A stretch of 7,513 nucleotides of DNA from JAUIBE01 sp035267185. Its GTDB lineage: Bacteria; Pseudomonadota; Gammaproteobacteria; Xanthomonadales; SZUA-36. Positions 1 to 6,429 of the stretch are shown one piece after another. The stretch lies in NCBI GenBank assembly GCA_035267185.1, contig DATFLY010000024.1, positions 1-7,513 on the forward strand. The letters are read 5' to 3'. The translations under genes were made by a program, and so were the position numbers. Below the pieces are notes generated by a model. It did no database searches, was not told the origin of the DNA, and saw only the letters and a list, made by a program, of their open reading frames with translations. Numbering within the stretch: position 1 is the stretch's first letter; the number at the start of each line of letters is the position of its first letter.

Positions 1-680
1 TGGAAATCGCTGTCTTTAAACGAAAATGAGGAGGTACGGGCAATGACTTGCAGTTCCTTGTAGTCGCCCAACTGGTGCAGAATTTCTTCAGATATTCCAT
101 CGGAAAAATAGCCCAGATCCTGATCTGGGCTGATGTCGGCAAATGGCAACACCGCTACGGTGGGCGGACCGGTTCCCAAAATGGAAATTGATTCTGGCAG
201 GCCCCGACCAGATGGGGTAACCACTATCCAGGAGCCGATCAGGGCAGCAAGAATGGCCAAGAGGCCAGCGCTCCGCCATATGGTCGAACCTGATGGCTGA
301 TTCGCTGCAACTATCGAATCAATGGGCATAACTTCACCATTGAGCAGATAGCCGCGCTTGGGCAGCGTTGTGATCCACTCACGGTAATCAGTATCGCCTC
401 CGGCCTTCTCGAAATGTTGGCGTAGCTGGTAGACGCACTGCGTGAGTGTTTCGTCGCTGACGATTCGATCGGTCCAGACCTCATCTATCAAGTGCTCCCT
501 GCTGACCAGTTCGCCTGGATGATGAGCAAGAGCGAGGAGTACTTCCATAAGCCTGGGATCAACCTCTTCCCGACCGCCAGGACCGTCGATGTATCCACTG
601 ACCGGATCAACACGCAACTCACCCAGCTGAAAGCCCGATTCGACTTCCAGCTCGGTGGTGGCATATTGCGCTTGTAGCAT
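1..680 (-). CDS. Membrane-anchored winged-helix regulator with TolB-like region (CadC-type), 3' part missing
   Basis: The leftward frame is open from ATG at 680 to the window edge, giving 226 residues with the C-terminus outside. Residues about 17-116 form an OmpR/PhoB-type winged helix, with LVSREHLIDEVW, a recognition-helix-like SDETLTQCVYQLRQHF, and TLPKRGYLL in the wing. A hydrophobic segment follows at about 136-155. From about 172, VAVLPFADIS, YFSDGISEEI and VIARTSSFSFK match the TolB N-terminal-like region found in TM-anchored transcription factors, which usually continue into TPR repeats. The protein should sit in the inner membrane, with the DNA-binding domain in the cytoplasm and the sensing part in the periplasm. 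The start is well fixed: an in-frame TAA lies upstream and no other start codon intervenes. No strong Shine-Dalgarno is visible beyond a G run about 6 bases upstream. It is divergent from the secreted-protein gene at 908. The target and signal are unknown. Confidence 0.9.
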   Translation of the reverse strand, partial: MLQAQYATTELEVESGFQLGELRVDPVSGYIDGPGGREEVDPRLMEVLLALAHHPGELVSREHLIDEVWTDRIVSDETLTQCVYQLRQHFEKAGGDTDYREWITTLPKRGYLLNGEVMPIDSIVAANQPSGSTIWRSAGLLAILAALIGSWIVVTPSGRGLPESISILGTGPPTVAVLPFADISPDQDLGYFSDGISEEILHQLGDYKELQVIARTSSFSFKDSDF

Positions 681-907
681 TTGTAACCCCGGGTTCGGGA
701 ATTTTTACAATCGTATCAGACTCTTACAGCATCATCCATTCATGACGCAGAGTCTTTCAGTGCGCGTGCGGCGCTCGCCAATCTCGATTTGAGAAAAATG
801 TGATGAATTTATCAGGCAGTTTTGGTCGTCCCGGGGGAAGCTGATCAACACGCTGCTGGTCAATGAACGACCTGCATTGCGATTTTTCCGGCTGATGGAG
901 TTCTCCT
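681..907. other. Divergent intergenic region, no gene seen
   Basis: This 227-base gap lies between two divergent starts and must hold the promoters of both genes. I see no convincing -35/-10 pair. A weak inverted pair GGTCGT (824-829) and ACGACC (867-872) could be incidental. A short plus-strand frame near 877 overlaps the 908 gene and has no ribosome site or recognisable content. Confidence 0.5.
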
Positions 908-1552
908 ATGTCACATGCACGAGTTTTGCGTTTTATTCTGATATTTATTTTTGTTTACGTTTGGTCAGCTTCAGCGTGGTCATTTCAAATGTTCAATCGT
1001 GCCACGGTGGAAGCTCTGGCGGTTGCGAGTGGTCCGGCCAGTATCTTGTTGTTTGTTAATCCACCTGGTTCTCAGCCACCCATCGCGACCTTTGAGTCGC
1101 CAAGTCCGAGAATCCTCATTGGTTCAATCGCTACCGTAAATAACGCTCGGTTTTGCACAGAGGATTGGCTGTCGATTTTTACCGTAGAATTGACCTTTCG
1201 TGAACATGGCAGCCCTTCACCAAATCAAGGGCAACCTGATTCCTTATTGGGGCTACTACTGGATGGTCAGGAACTGGAGATTGATGTTCCGAATTTCACC
1301 CCTTTCGCCGCGTTTGATGACGGTGGGTTTCCCAATGCCTGGGCTCGGGTCATCGGACAAATCGCAGCGCCTGGCATTGATGATGGCGAACCGGTTGGGG
1401 ACAATATTTTGCTCGAAACTGGTGAACATCTGCTAACACTGACTTTTGATGGTGTACCTGTGGATACGATTACGTTTTTCGTGGATGGCCCGGAATCTGA
1501 TACATGTAACAGCGTCTGTCGCGGAATGAATCTTCCAGCGCAGTGCACGTGA
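908..1552 (+). CDS. Secreted protein of unknown function, 214 residues
   Basis: The start ATG has a good Shine-Dalgarno GGAG at 897-900, seven bases away. The N-terminus is a clear Sec signal peptide: a short basic start, a hydrophobic core at about 6-20, and ASA before a likely cleavage after residue 23. The mature part is about 190 residues with alternating hydrophobic and polar stretches suggesting beta strands. One example is LLETGEHLLTLTFDGVPVDTITFFVDG near 168-194, which resembles an Ig-like or fibronectin-like edge. Four cysteines (83, 200, 204, 213), three of them clustered at the C-terminus, suggest disulfides in the periplasm or outside the cell. I recognise no family and no catalytic motif. 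The gene is divergent from the membrane regulator and could be its target, which is inference only. It ends 83 bases from the convergent gene at 1636. Confidence 0.8.
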   Translation: MSHARVLRFILIFIFVYVWSASAWSFQMFNRATVEALAVASGPASILLFVNPPGSQPPIATFESPSPRILIGSIATVNNARFCTEDWLSIFTVELTFREHGSPSPNQGQPDSLLGLLLDGQELEIDVPNFTPFAAFDDGGFPNAWARVIGQIAAPGIDDGEPVGDNILLETGEHLLTLTFDGVPVDTITFFVDGPESDTCNSVCRGMNLPAQCT

Positions 1553-1569
1553 AATTGGAATAAATCCAG

Positions 1570-1653
1570 CTGACCAGGGCGTCGAGTTTTGAGGTCAGAG
1601 TCACATGAAAAGGGCTCTGACCCCATGAATGACTCTCATTGAAACCTGGTCAG
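1570..1653. repeat. REP-like nested palindrome between convergent genes
   Basis: The inner arms GGTCAGAG (1593-1600) and CTCTGACC (1615-1622) are perfect complements around a 14-base loop. The outer arms CTGACCAGG (1570-1578) and CCTGGTCAG (1645-1653) are also perfect, and the right one covers the last codons of the minus-strand gene. The core resembles GGTCAGAG-type REP palindromes scattered in proteobacterial genomes. Lying between two converging genes, it could also act as a bidirectional terminator, although no T run follows. An 11-base piece, TTGAGGTCAGA (1589-1599), recurs in reverse orientation at 3789-3799. Confidence 0.6.
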
Positions 1654-2394
1654 ATCGGCGTCGATGTTCGTCAGAATTTCTTCCACAGCAACCAGCGCTT
1701 TTTGGTATTCCGTGCCCATGTGAGCCAGGTAGGAAAACCGGTATTCAACGATCACCTCAAACTCGGGATCGTTCACCAGTCTGCTTACAGCCTCGGGATC
1801 GTCAGCGAGTGCGCGCAGCCGGCCCGGAAAACCGCTGGCATTCATCGCCGGTGCAACATCCGGATGAGTGGAGAAAGACCTGGCGATCGGTATCCCATGG
1901 CGTGCGAAATAGGGAGCGACCAGGTCCCATAAGAGATCCCGGGCCATGACTTCATCGTCACGGACTTCCTCAATGACCACGTCCCATGTTGCCAGTTGAT
2001 ACCGCAGGGTCCTGTTGGACAGGAGTGACAGTCGTCCGCCGCTTATGAGGGCGTCCCGTACACCGCTACCCAGGTCGGTGGTCGGCGCCGCGGCCATCCA
2101 GAAAAGGGCGATGTCCAAAGATTCGGAATCGCCTGCCCATTGTCCGGATTGGTATGCCTGCATGAACAGGCCGGCTTGTTTCAGAGCCGTAGTCTGCGAG
2201 GTCACGCGGGATTCGAGAAGGGCACGATGCTGCGCGTATTCATTTTGAAGTCCATTTAGTATCTCGAACTCTTCCTGTCGTTCCTTGCGATTCTCCCACC
2301 ACGCATCGATGGCAAATGCAATCAGGATGCTCACGATGATCGCTACACCTTCTGCTCCCATTCGAACCCATGGAATTTGCTTTGTTTTATCCAT
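1636..2394 (-). CDS. Membrane-anchored protein of unknown function, 252 residues
   Basis: The N-terminus carries one membrane segment at about 14-33 (GAEGVAIIVSILIAFAIDAWW), followed by the charged ENRKERQEEFEIL. This N-terminal signature is common in conserved hypothetical proteins of proteobacteria and resembles the DUF6090-like layout of one TM plus a helical domain. The remaining 215 or so residues look largely alpha-helical, have no cysteines, and include a likely amphipathic or coiled stretch at about 36-80. No enzyme motif is visible. The best Shine-Dalgarno, GGGAG, lies about 14 bases upstream of the ATG at 2394, which is long, so a start at Met12 cannot be excluded, though it would shorten the cytoplasmic lead. 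The gene is isolated: it converges on the 908-1552 gene, and mobile debris lies upstream. Confidence 0.8.
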   Translation of the reverse strand: MDKTKQIPWVRMGAEGVAIIVSILIAFAIDAWWENRKERQEEFEILNGLQNEYAQHRALLESRVTSQTTALKQAGLFMQAYQSGQWAGDSESLDIALFWMAAAPTTDLGSGVRDALISGGRLSLLSNRTLRYQLATWDVVIEEVRDDEVMARDLLWDLVAPYFARHGIPIARSFSTHPDVAPAMNASGFPGRLRALADDPEAVSRLVNDPEFEVIVEYRFSYLAHMGTEYQKALVAVEEILTNIDADLTRFQ

Positions 2395-2535
2395 TGAAAT
2401 TCATTGAGCTCCCATGAATTATTTGGTGAGTGATTTCTTTTGGTGGCCAGTGAACGTTTCGAATTACTGTATCTGAATAAGCACTAAATGGACTTCAGGA
2501 CTATGCGCTGGTCCGCCCCCATTGTTCATTGTTAA

Positions 2536-2838
2536 ACCCGCTTTCACGGGATTTTTGCGCCCAATTCAAAGCACCGCCACAAGATTGCGCGACGCCACCC
2601 GCAACGCCAAGTAGACGGCGACAAGCCGCTGGCGCCCATGAACTGGGCCCAACGACTGAAACGGGTTTTCGCCATTGATATCGAATCCTGCCCGGATTGC
2701 GGTGGGAAGTTGAGGGTGATTGCCTGCATCGAAGATCCGCAGCTAATTGCAGAGATCCTTGCCCATGTGCGCAACCGCCAGGCGGTAACTGCCAAGGACG
2801 CAGCGCGCGGCCCGCCGGACGAGGTGGTTGTGTGTTAA
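2536..2838 (+). pseudogene. IS91-family transposase, C-terminal remnant
   Basis: An open frame without a proper start encodes TRFHGIFAPNSKHR, then MNWAQRLKRVFAIDIESC, then PDCGGKLRVIACIEDP and ILAHV. These blocks occur in this order at the C-terminus of IS91/IS801-type transposases (Y2 rolling-circle HUH enzymes), including the CxxCGG zinc-ribbon-like motif. The catalytic HUH and tyrosine regions are absent. An in-frame TAA at 2533-2535 closes the frame upstream. Weaker coding similarity, resembling ALVxRP, may continue in another frame back to about 2508, which suggests frameshift decay. The true C-terminus and stop (2836-2838) appear intact. An internal ATG at 2638 could start a 66-residue peptide, but nothing suggests that it is functional. 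Confidence 0.85.
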
Positions 2839-2968
2839 TGACGAGCTTGTGTTCAGGGGTGCTGGTCCAGGGGCACGCTCGGGCTATGGTGCCTAAAAAC
2901 CAAAGTTGACACCAAAAAATACTGATGGAGCACGCCAAAGCAGATCCAGATAGCCCCTGAGTGGGCTG

Positions 2969-3050
2969 GACCGGCCCGGGCTCGGTCAGAATTCCAGGGC
3001 CAGATACTTTCCAAATTCTCCAAAAACGTGCTTAATAGTTCCTATACGCC
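2969..3050 (+). repeat. oriIS-like unit A (hairpin plus 46-base repeat)
   Basis: The hairpin arms GACCG (2969-2973) and CGGTC (2983-2987) enclose GCCCGGGC. The conserved 46-base block is at 3005-3050 and ends in AGTTCCTATACGCC. It matches unit B at 36 of 46 positions without gaps. From memory, ISCR/IS91-type origin ends resemble TTTGAACTTCCTATACG, which this end closely follows. It lies 166 bases past the stop of the plus-strand transposase remnant, roughly where the origin end of an IS91-type element is expected. It is therefore likely the 3' end of that degraded element. Confidence 0.6.
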
Positions 3051-3164
3051 ATACGGGATTGAAGTTTGGGGCTCGCCAAAGGAGTTCGCTCGGCTTGCAG
3101 GGTGCGGATGCTGGGCTGAGGATCAAAATAGCGGGAAAAATATGCGGCGCCCGCGAGTGAGAAG

Positions 3165-3260
3165 GCCCCGACGGGCTCGATGCTCGCAGAATTGCAGCGG
3201 AATTTAGACCCGCGTACTTTCCTGATTCTTTAAAAAGGTGGTTTATACTTCTTATACGCA
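3165..3260 (+). repeat. oriIS-like unit B (hairpin plus 46-base repeat)
   Basis: A small hairpin, GCCC (3165-3168) with GGGC (3173-3176), precedes GAATT (3189-3193) and the 46-base block at 3215-3260. The block contains GGTGGTTTATACTTCTTATACGC. Its start lies exactly 210 bases after that of unit A. It matches unit C at 33 of 46 positions. The last base overlaps the first base of the 32-base direct repeat. No transposase coding piece lies between A and B, so B looks like a solo end or the end of a second, largely deleted element. Confidence 0.55.
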
Positions 3261-3291
3261 AACCCTAATTGTGTGGGTGTCCGCTTGTTGG
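3260..3291 (+). repeat. 32-base direct repeat, copy 1
   Basis: This repeat begins AAACCCTAATTGTGTGGG and ends TGTCCGCTTGTTGG. It is identical to the copy at 3373-3404 except for one base (G at 3275, A at 3388). It abuts oriIS-like unit B and contains GTGGGTGTCC at 3273-3282, the same ten bases found in the inverted ends of the element at 6430-6542. Short TTGTTGGCCG reiterations follow at 3285-3317. Confidence 0.75.
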
Positions 3292-3372
3292 CCGCGCTTG
3301 TTGGCCGTGTTGGCCGAGAATGCTCGAGGGCCAATAGAAATGCATCAGCGGAAAGAGCCCAATACCGTAGGA

Positions 3373-3404
3373 AAACCCTAATTGTGTAGGTGTCCGCTTG
3401 TTGG
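3373..3404 (+). repeat. 32-base direct repeat, copy 2
   Basis: This is the second copy, with one mismatch to 3260-3291, separated from it by 81 bases. The mismatch changes GTGGGTGTCC to GTAGGTGTCC. After GTTGG the two flanks diverge, so the duplicated unit appears to end there. Confidence 0.75.
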
Positions 3405-3452
3405 TGACAGGGTCATTGTAGGTGTTGGCGCTTTGTTTAGTCATCGCTCCAA

Positions 3453-3560
3453 CCCCGCTGGCGGCGGGGAAGAGGCCGGCGGCAGCCAACAAAATGCGAA
3501 TTCGTGGAAATAAGTACTTGCCCAATATTGGAAAAGGGTGGTTTATGCTACCTATTCGCC
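3453..3560 (+). repeat. oriIS-like unit C (hairpin plus 46-base repeat)
   Basis: The hairpin CCCCGC (3453-3458) with GCGGGG (3464-3469) has a five-base loop and is the strongest of the three. GAATT (3498-3502) and the 46-base block at 3515-3560 follow. The block includes the palindrome CCAATATTGG (3522-3531) and ends GGTTTATGCTACCTATTCGCC. The block ends where coding similarity to the minus-strand transposase fragment begins, so an element end appears to have joined or inserted into that gene. Confidence 0.55.
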
Positions 3561-3705
3561 GGGTCAGGTTCAGCCGCGGTCGAGGAACGAGTGCTGCGAG
3601 TCGTGCCATGAAGTCCAATGGCTCCAGCACGACGTGGGTCGGCCCATCCCTGAACGGGCGCTTGTAACTGTATACGACCCGGCCCTGCTCGCCCGTCAGG
3701 TTCAT
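3559..3705 (-). pseudogene. IS91-family transposase, internal fragment
   Basis: Read leftward from 3705, the first 49 codons give VVYSYKRPFRDGPTHVV followed by LEPLDFMARLAALVPRPRLNLTR. This block lies just before the FHGxFAPNSKHR block in IS91-type transposases. Similarity stops abruptly at 3559, where oriIS-like repeat C begins; the frame then runs on without family resemblance. The catalytic N-terminal part is absent. The fragment is opposite in orientation to the 2536-2838 remnant. Together the two would cover neighbouring parts of one transposase, although decayed sequence near 2508 hints that they overlap and come from different copies. Confidence 0.8.
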
Positions 3706-3753
3706 GGGAGAAGGGTTCAGGATTTATTTATTTTTAGGTGCCACCGGCTTTGT

Positions 3754-3796
3754 AGGTCAGGGCCCGAATCCCTGGGCGCTTGCAGGGGTCTGACCT
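3754..3796. repeat. REP-like palindrome upstream of the protease gene
   Basis: The arms AGGTCAG (3754-3760) and CTGACCT (3790-3796) are perfect complements, with inner arms GCCC (3762-3765) and GGGC (3774-3777). The right arm lies in TCTGACCTCAA (3789-3799), which is shared in reverse orientation with the REP-like element at 1570-1653. Both probably belong to the same dispersed palindrome family. Confidence 0.45.
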
Positions 3797-3822
3797 CAAC
3801 CAATTTTCTTCCCTGACGGATA

Positions 3823-3853
3823 TTGTCCCGGTTTCCCGCTATTAATAAATAAT
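3823..3853 (+). promoter_or_regulatory. Possible sigma70 promoter for the protease gene
   Basis: TTGTCC (3823-3828) could serve as the -35 box. The A/T-rich run at 3841-3853 holds -10 candidates, the best being AATAAT (3848-3853) at a 19-base spacing. The match is weak, but this is the most A/T-rich spot directly before the gene and lies about 65 bases from the start codon. Confidence 0.25.
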
Positions 3854-3906
3854 ACCGACAAACATCGTCTCTATGCGATGGGGCGACCACGCCTGTCAAA
3901 ACCAGC

Positions 3907-3910
3907 GGAG
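3907..3910 (+). promoter_or_regulatory. Shine-Dalgarno deciding the protease start
   Basis: GGAG lies eight bases before ATG at 3919 and five bases before an overlapping in-frame TTG at 3916. The spacing and codon choice favour ATG. Confidence 0.7.
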
Positions 3911-3918
3911 AAATATTG

Positions 3919-6360
3919 ATGACCTCGATCCGGCCGATGCAAATCACATTGCTGTTGTGTCTGGCTTCGTCCTGTCTTTTGGCTGACGCGGATGACGACT
4001 GGAAATCTGTTCATTTTCAGGCATTTGCGGGCGTCCCCAAAGAACATGGCATTGCCTCGATAGAAATGGAGTATTCCGAAGGTGGCATCAGTGAATTGGC
4101 CAAACGTGACATCGAGGCAGCGCTGCATGATGCGGCCGTCTGGTACAAGGGACATGGCTTTCCCGGGCCTGCGCTGGAGACCATCGTGTCCACCGATGAT
4201 GGGGACGCCTACCGGGTTTATGTCTGCTCCAAAAACCACCGTGCTTGCAATGGTGGTGTCGCACCCCGGAACGCTGCCGAAGCGAAGTATTTTGCCGGCG
4301 GCTGCCCGCAGTCTTCAGGGCGCACCAGGTACATCACTTATTCCCAGGAAGCGGTGCTGGACAGCCATGGCCGGCTGAGTGAAAAAGGCTATCAAACGGT
4401 GGCCCATGAGTTTTTCCACGCGATCTGGTACGCCACCAGGGCGAGCAAATCCGATACCGCTTGCCGATCAGGTAATTGGATCCTGGAAGGCCTCGCGGAT
4501 GCGACGGCCTGGGATATTGCGGAAGAGAAATGGGATGGACTCATGTACCCGGCCAGCACCTCGGACCGGGAAATCGGCAAACGCTGGGGAACGCGTACCT
4601 ATCATCATCGACTCCCGCAGGCGGAATGCAAGATGATGCCAATCCCAAATGACCCCACAGATGAGTATTGTTTCCCCATGGGCTATCGCACCAGCTCATT
4701 CTGGCGCTTTCTGGCCAACACTCACCCCAGGGGTTGGAAAGTCATGGTGTCGGGTAAGGGGGGGGCGAAAGGCCTGTTGGATTTCACTTTTGTTAACCCA
4801 AGGAACCTGAACTGGCGCCATGAAGTTCGGTGGCTCGATGACGGTTTACGGAAAAGGTTCAATTACGGGCTCAATGCCATGTACGCCGCTTTTGTGACGT
4901 TCTACGCCTACAGCGTTCCACCCTACACTGACTTCTTTAACAACCTGGATGAACCGGGTGTTATGGATAAGTGGACGGAAACGCTGTTTGAACCCTGTGC
5001 CTCCGTGGATCTGTCCGGCGCGACCACGCAAAAGGTCAACCTTAAGATCGACAGACTGGCGGCTAGGTGCCTGTGGGTGAAATCGACGGGTGGCCAGGGC
5101 GCCATGCAGGTGACATTCCAGGCGGGCCATGACGAGTACAAACTACTGGACGATATCTGGATCAGCATGCCGGGCACCACCCTGCTGGTTCGCGCTTCGG
5201 AAGTCGGCCACTTTGATAACGGGCCCTACCGCTATCTGGCAACCTGGAAAGACTTCGACCAGGATGCCAGCAAACGACAGCTCTACCTGGTGACCAACAT
5301 TTCGAAACAGCCGTCCCAAAGCGAGCCGCGCGAGTTTGAGCTCGTGGTATCCATACCCGGAGGGGGCAATTCATTCGTTGGCCCCTTGCCGCCAAGAAAC
5401 TTTGTTCCTACCCCAGAAAAGCCAGAGCACAAAAAGCACGCTGACACGTTGCAAAAGCGAATCAGCGACACTCAAAAGCGGTTGGTGGACCAGGCCCACG
5501 AGGACAAGGAAACGCCCCGACCAGACATGTCGAGTGGGACCCGAATCCGTCGCGATCCGGACAAACGCGAATGCCGCAATCCATTTAAATATTCTCCTTG
5601 TGGCCCGCAGATGCATATCTCATTGTCGGTGCTGCCCGGTACTTACCTGGCGCCCAGTCAGGTCAGCACCATAGGCGGTACGACGACACAGTTCATGGGC
5701 GCGGGCCTCGCGACAGGCCGGACCAGGCTGTCGAGTTCGCATGAGGAACAGCAGGCGGTGCAGGGCGTCATCAATGCAATTGACGGCAGTCAGATCAATA
5801 TCAGCACCCCGTTCTTTGACTATGGCTTCACCGGCACCTTTGACAGCGCCAAGATCCGCGTCCGGATGGCCGATGGCAGCCACCATGAAGCCTTCGGCCC
5901 ACCGGACCAGTCCGGGCAAATGCCACTGACCGGCCGGGTCACGATCGAAGAGTATTCGCCGTTTGTCATCAGCGGACATTATTCCGCGCAGCTGGCAGAA
6001 ATGGTGCCGGTTCCGGGCAGGAACCCAGTCTACCAGGCCAGGGACACCATTAACGGAACATTCACTTCCGTCGCGCCCTGGGTGGCCGATGAGCGAAAAC
6101 AACGCATCACCCAGGACAAGGACGAAGCGTTTGATGAACTCATGAACAGCATCGGCATCTCTCCAGCGTTGATCCGCAGCGTGGGCGGACAGCCGGAAAC
6201 CCAGGGGTCTTCAACGGGGTCGGGACCCGGATCAGGAGCGGGTTCAGGAGAAGGCAGCGGTGAGGACTACGGAGGTTGCAGCTGCAAATGCGAAGACAGG
6301 GCCTTCGCGGACGAACTTTGTGAACTGTTCTGCGAAGAAGAGTTTGCGGCTTGCGAGTAG
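3919..6360 (+). CDS. Exported putative zinc metalloprotease with Gly/Ser linker and six-cysteine tail, 813 residues
   Basis: A signal peptide covers residues 1 to about 24 (core ITLLLCLASSCLL, cleavage near ADA). The N-terminal half to about 340 carries the zincin motif HEFFH at 163-167, in QTVAHEFFHAIWY, and WILEGLADATAWD with Glu190, 22 residues after the second His. This is the gluzincin pattern, so His163, His167 and Glu190 are predicted zinc ligands and Glu164 the catalytic base. A beta-rich region spans about 361-490, a highly charged probable coiled linker about 502-535, and a second beta-rich region about 565-725. A Gly/Ser-rich linker (763-786) then leads to a 27-residue acidic tail with cysteines at 787, 789, 791, 801, 805 and 812. 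The protein should act in the periplasm, on the surface or outside the cell, but the substrate is unknown. ASSC is a poor lipobox, so type I cleavage is preferred. I recognise no named family for the full architecture. Confidence 0.85.
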   Translation: MTSIRPMQITLLLCLASSCLLADADDDWKSVHFQAFAGVPKEHGIASIEMEYSEGGISELAKRDIEAALHDAAVWYKGHGFPGPALETIVSTDDGDAYRVYVCSKNHRACNGGVAPRNAAEAKYFAGGCPQSSGRTRYITYSQEAVLDSHGRLSEKGYQTVAHEFFHAIWYATRASKSDTACRSGNWILEGLADATAWDIAEEKWDGLMYPASTSDREIGKRWGTRTYHHRLPQAECKMMPIPNDPTDEYCFPMGYRTSSFWRFLANTHPRGWKVMVSGKGGAKGLLDFTFVNPRNLNWRHEVRWLDDGLRKRFNYGLNAMYAAFVTFYAYSVPPYTDFFNNLDEPGVMDKWTETLFEPCASVDLSGATTQKVNLKIDRLAARCLWVKSTGGQGAMQVTFQAGHDEYKLLDDIWISMPGTTLLVRASEVGHFDNGPYRYLATWKDFDQDASKRQLYLVTNISKQPSQSEPREFELVVSIPGGGNSFVGPLPPRNFVPTPEKPEHKKHADTLQKRISDTQKRLVDQAHEDKETPRPDMSSGTRIRRDPDKRECRNPFKYSPCGPQMHISLSVLPGTYLAPSQVSTIGGTTTQFMGAGLATGRTRLSSSHEEQQAVQGVINAIDGSQINISTPFFDYGFTGTFDSAKIRVRMADGSHHEAFGPPDQSGQMPLTGRVTIEEYSPFVISGHYSAQLAEMVPVPGRNPVYQARDTINGTFTSVAPWVADERKQRITQDKDEAFDELMNSIGISPALIRSVGGQPETQGSSTGSGPGSGAGSGEGSGEDYGGCSCKCEDRAFADELCELFCEEEFAACE

Positions 6361-6429
6361 GCTATAGAGCGGAAATGACCAACACGTCAAGAAACTGCTG
6401 CCATCACAAGTCTGTCTGCATCACTAAAA

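Larger units (their letters stand above)
2839..3918. other. Gene-free stretch of mobile-element debris
   Basis: No intact gene is visible in these 1.08 kb on either strand. The stretch holds three oriIS-like repeats with hairpins, a 32-base direct-repeat pair, a transposase fragment on the minus strand, a REP-like palindrome and the leader of the protease gene. The long minus-strand frames that cross it read through these repeats and are not credible as genes. Confidence 0.75.

Noticed and set aside
877..1059. Short plus-strand frame overlapping the start of the secreted-protein gene
   Set aside because: It lacks a ribosome site and overlaps a gene with a strong start and signal peptide.
2501..2938. 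145-residue minus-strand frame over the transposase remnant
   Set aside because: It is antisense to a plus-strand segment with clear IS91 C-terminal homology.
2986..3261. Minus-strand frame whose translation repeats an RIxSIxH...GKY motif, also seen at 3515-3560
   Set aside because: The peptide similarity is a by-product of the 46-base DNA repeats being spaced by multiples of three (210 and 300). There is no start, ribosome site or other coding sign.
3005..3560. Integron attC sites or a CRISPR-like array as an explanation for the three 46-base repeats
   Set aside because: There is no GTTRRRY core with a paired inverse core, spacing is irregular (210 and 300), copies are divergent, and no cas or integrase gene is present.
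3265..3705. A 146-residue minus-strand frame starting at 3705
   Set aside because: Only its first 49 codons match IS91 transposase; the rest runs through oriIS-like repeat C and direct repeats, so it is a fragment, not a gene.
3754..3796. tRNA-like appearance of a GC-rich stem with CCCGAATCCC
   Set aside because: No acceptor, D or anticodon arms can be drawn; a REP-like palindrome explains the pairing better.
3916..3918. TTG as the start of the protease gene
   Set aside because: The adjacent in-frame ATG at 3919 has better Shine-Dalgarno spacing, and the signal peptide is unaffected.
3964..3975. Lipobox-like ASSC in the protease signal peptide
   Set aside because: Ala at -3 is a poor lipobox residue, and an A-x-A type I cleavage site follows directly.
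5620..6102. 160-residue minus-strand frame inside the protease gene
   Set aside because: It is a shadow of the well-supported plus-strand protease frame, with no recognisable content or ribosome site.
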